48,209 nt of DNA from CAZGWJ01 sp964529445. Lineage in GTDB: Bacteria > Oederibacteriota > Muellerivitia > Muellerivitales > Muellerivitaceae. Position 1 is the stretch's first letter. Every line of letters begins with the position of its first letter. The notes beneath the pieces were generated by a model, which was not told the origin of the DNA, searched no databases, and was given only the letters and a program-made list of their open reading frames with translations. This document shows, piece by piece, positions 46,830 through 48,209 of this stretch. Both the position numbers and the translations under genes were made by a program. Location: NCBI GenBank assembly GCA_964529445.1, contig CAZGWJ010000008.1:1-48209 (forward strand), written 5' to 3'.

Positions 46830-48209
46830 TCAGGGTTGGCGGTAGATCTCCCCGCCTAAGGCGGCGAAGCGCGCCGACATCTCTTTCATCCCCTCCTGGA
46901 GCGCCTGGGCCTCGTCGAGACCCTTCTCGCGGGCGTAACGCCGCACGTCCTCGGTGATCCGCATACTGCAGAACTTCGGTCCGCACATGGAACAGAAATG
47001 GGCCGTCTTGGCCGATCCCTGGGGGAGGGACGCATCATGGTACTCGCGGGCGCGGTCCGGGTCGAGCGCCAGGTTGAATTGGTCCTCCCAGCGGAACTCG
47101 AACCGGGCTTTCGACATGGCGTCATCCCATCGCTTGGCCGAAGGGTGCCCCTTGGCGAGATCCGCCGCATGGGCGGCGAGCTTGTGGGCCACGACCCCGG
47201 CCCTCACATCCTCCCGGTCGGGAAGTCCCAGGTGCTCCTTCGGGGTCACGTAACACAGCATGGCGCAACCCTTCCAGCCGATCAGGGCGGCCCCGATGGC
47301 GCTGGTGATATGGTCATATCCCGGCGCCACGTCGGCGACCAGCGGCCCCAGGGTATAGAAAGGAGCCTCGTGGCACAGGACGAGCTGGCGTCGCATGTTC
47401 TCCTCGATGAGGTGCAGGGGCACGTGGCCCGGCCCCTCGATCATGACCTGTACATCATGGGCCCAGGCCCTTTTCGTCAACTCCCCCAAGGTCTCCAGTT
47501 CCGCGAACTGGGCCTCGTCGTTGGCGTCGTCGATGCACCCCGGCCGAAGGCCGTCCCCGAGGCTGACCGCCACGTCGTAGGCCGCCAGGATCTCGCAGAT
47601 CTCGTCGAAATGCTCGTACGCGAAGTTCTCGCGATGGTGGGCCAGGCACCAGCGGGCGTGGATCGCACCTCCGCGCGAAACGATGCCCGTCCGGCGCTTC
47701 GCGGTCAGGGGAACGTAGCGGTGGAGCAGGCCCGCGTGGATGGTGAAGTAGTCCACGCCCTGCTCGGCCTGCGTAATCAGTGTGTCGCGGTAGCACTCCC
47801 AGGTGAGATCCTCGGGAATGCCTCCTGCTCGCTCGAGAGCCTGGTACATAGGAACAGTACCGATGGGCACGGGGCTGTTGCGCAGGATCCATTCGCGAGT
47901 GGCGTGGATGTCCTTCCCCGTCGAGAGGTCCATGACGGTGTCGGCGCCCCAGCGGATGGAACGCACCATCTTCTCGACCTCCTCGGGGATCGAGGAGGCG
48001 ATGGCCGAGTTGCCGATGTTCGAGTTGATCTTGGTGAGGAAATGGCGGCCGATGATCATCGGCTCGAGTTCGGGGTGGTTCAGATTGGCCGGGATGATGG
48101 CGCGTCCCCGGGCCACCTCGTCGCGCACGAATTCCGGGGTGGGCAGGGGCAGGCCCGACCCCTTCGGGGCCGACTCGAGGCGCTGGGCCTCGCGCAGGGC
48201 CACGTATTC
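46830..48209 (-). CDS. thiC: Phosphomethylpyrimidine synthase ThiC (N-terminus beyond window)
   Basis: ThiC converts AIR to HMP phosphate for thiamine synthesis by radical-SAM chemistry. About 459 residues are visible; the first 100-150 are outside the window, since the frame is open at base 48209. Seen are NLNHPELEPMIIGRHFLTKI, GNSAIASSI, the WGADTVMDLSTG segment, RNSPVPIGTVPMYQALE, DGLRPGCIDDAND, MIEGPGHVPLH and APFYTLGPLVADVAPGYDH. The C-terminal iron-sulfur motif is CSMCGPKFCSM. A TPP riboswitch often precedes thiC but would lie outside the window. Confidence 0.97.
   Translation of the reverse strand, partial: EYVALREAQRLESAPKGSGLPLPTPEFVRDEVARGRAIIPANLNHPELEPMIIGRHFLTKINSNIGNSAIASSIPEEVEKMVRSIRWGADTVMDLSTGKDIHATREWILRNSPVPIGTVPMYQALERAGGIPEDLTWECYRDTLITQAEQGVDYFTIHAGLLHRYVPLTAKRRTGIVSRGGAIHARWCLAHHRENFAYEHFDEICEILAAYDVAVSLGDGLRPGCIDDANDEAQFAELETLGELTKRAWAHDVQVMIEGPGHVPLHLIEENMRRQLVLCHEAPFYTLGPLVADVAPGYDHITSAIGAALIGWKGCAMLCYVTPKEHLGLPDREDVRAGVVAHKLAAHAADLAKGHPSAKRWDDAMSKARFEFRWEDQFNLALDPDRAREYHDASLPQGSAKTAHFCSMCGPKFCSMRITEDVRRYAREKGLDEAQALQEGMKEMSARFAALGGEIYRQP

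Noticed and set aside
48100..48209. TPP riboswitch for thiC
   Set aside because: Would lie upstream of the thiC start, which is outside the window; nothing can be said.

Overview
This window is a GC-rich bacterial chromosome segment. Almost every gene is on the minus strand; the only clear plus-strand gene is the folB-folK fusion. A complete type IV pilus (T4P) set with a PilQ secretin and PilP, a PorV-like outer-membrane barrel, a lipoprotein and FnIII surface proteins point to a diderm. Pro-Thr linkers, huge minor pilins, MglB/roadblock proteins and non-proteobacterial gene orders suggest a poorly cultured lineage. I cannot name the phylum from sequence alone. Most of the window is ordinary housekeeping DNA. 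Operons are tight, with many 4-nt ATGA/GTGA overlaps and frequent GTG or TTG starts.

Layout, left to right; since genes run right to left, transcription enters each block from its right edge. (1) 1-2000: recX (partial), a small pseudopilin-like protein, a lipoprotein and pdxJ with its own promoter. (2) 2116-7745: tilS, ftsH, folE, folP, cdaA and a short ybbR, nearly all overlapping. (3) 7850-8473: a CAU tRNA, a terminator and a cyclic-nucleotide-binding-domain protein. (4) 8601-20137: a surface operon with PilV-, PilW- and PilX-like minor pilins, a 1552-residue FnIII protein with a T9SS/FlgD-like C-terminal domain, and a PorV-like barrel fused to FnIII domains. (5) 20390-26180: an orphan NtrC-type regulator, metF, a folB-folK fusion, a 198-bp tandem repeat, a pteridine-reductase-like SDR, a hypothetical gene and a yciH/SUI1 gene, with small GCGAAG-type inverted-repeat elements between them. 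(6) 26427-27893: a strong terminator, tRNA-fMet, tRNA-Leu, ftsB and a membrane protein that may use a CTG start. (7) 27890-33163: MglB-like and TPR-roadblock proteins mixed with aroB, a zinc-ribbon membrane protein, aroK and aroC. (8) 33244-43815: the T4P cluster pilB, pilT, pilC / pilA / pilD, pilM, pilN, pilO, pilP, pilQ. (9) 43950-48209: aroE, rsmE, dnaJ and thiC (partial).

Three themes connect the genes. Folate: folE, folP, folB-folK, a possible alternative dihydropterin/dihydrofolate reductase and metF. Chorismate: aroE, aroC, aroK and aroB bracket the pilus genes. Pilus and surface: core T4P motors, platform, alignment complex and secretin, plus a separate minor-pilin/FnIII/PorV-like locus. 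That locus is the best candidate for something undescribed. The second most interesting items are the repeat structures at 23.8-24.3 kb and the dispersed inverted-repeat elements.
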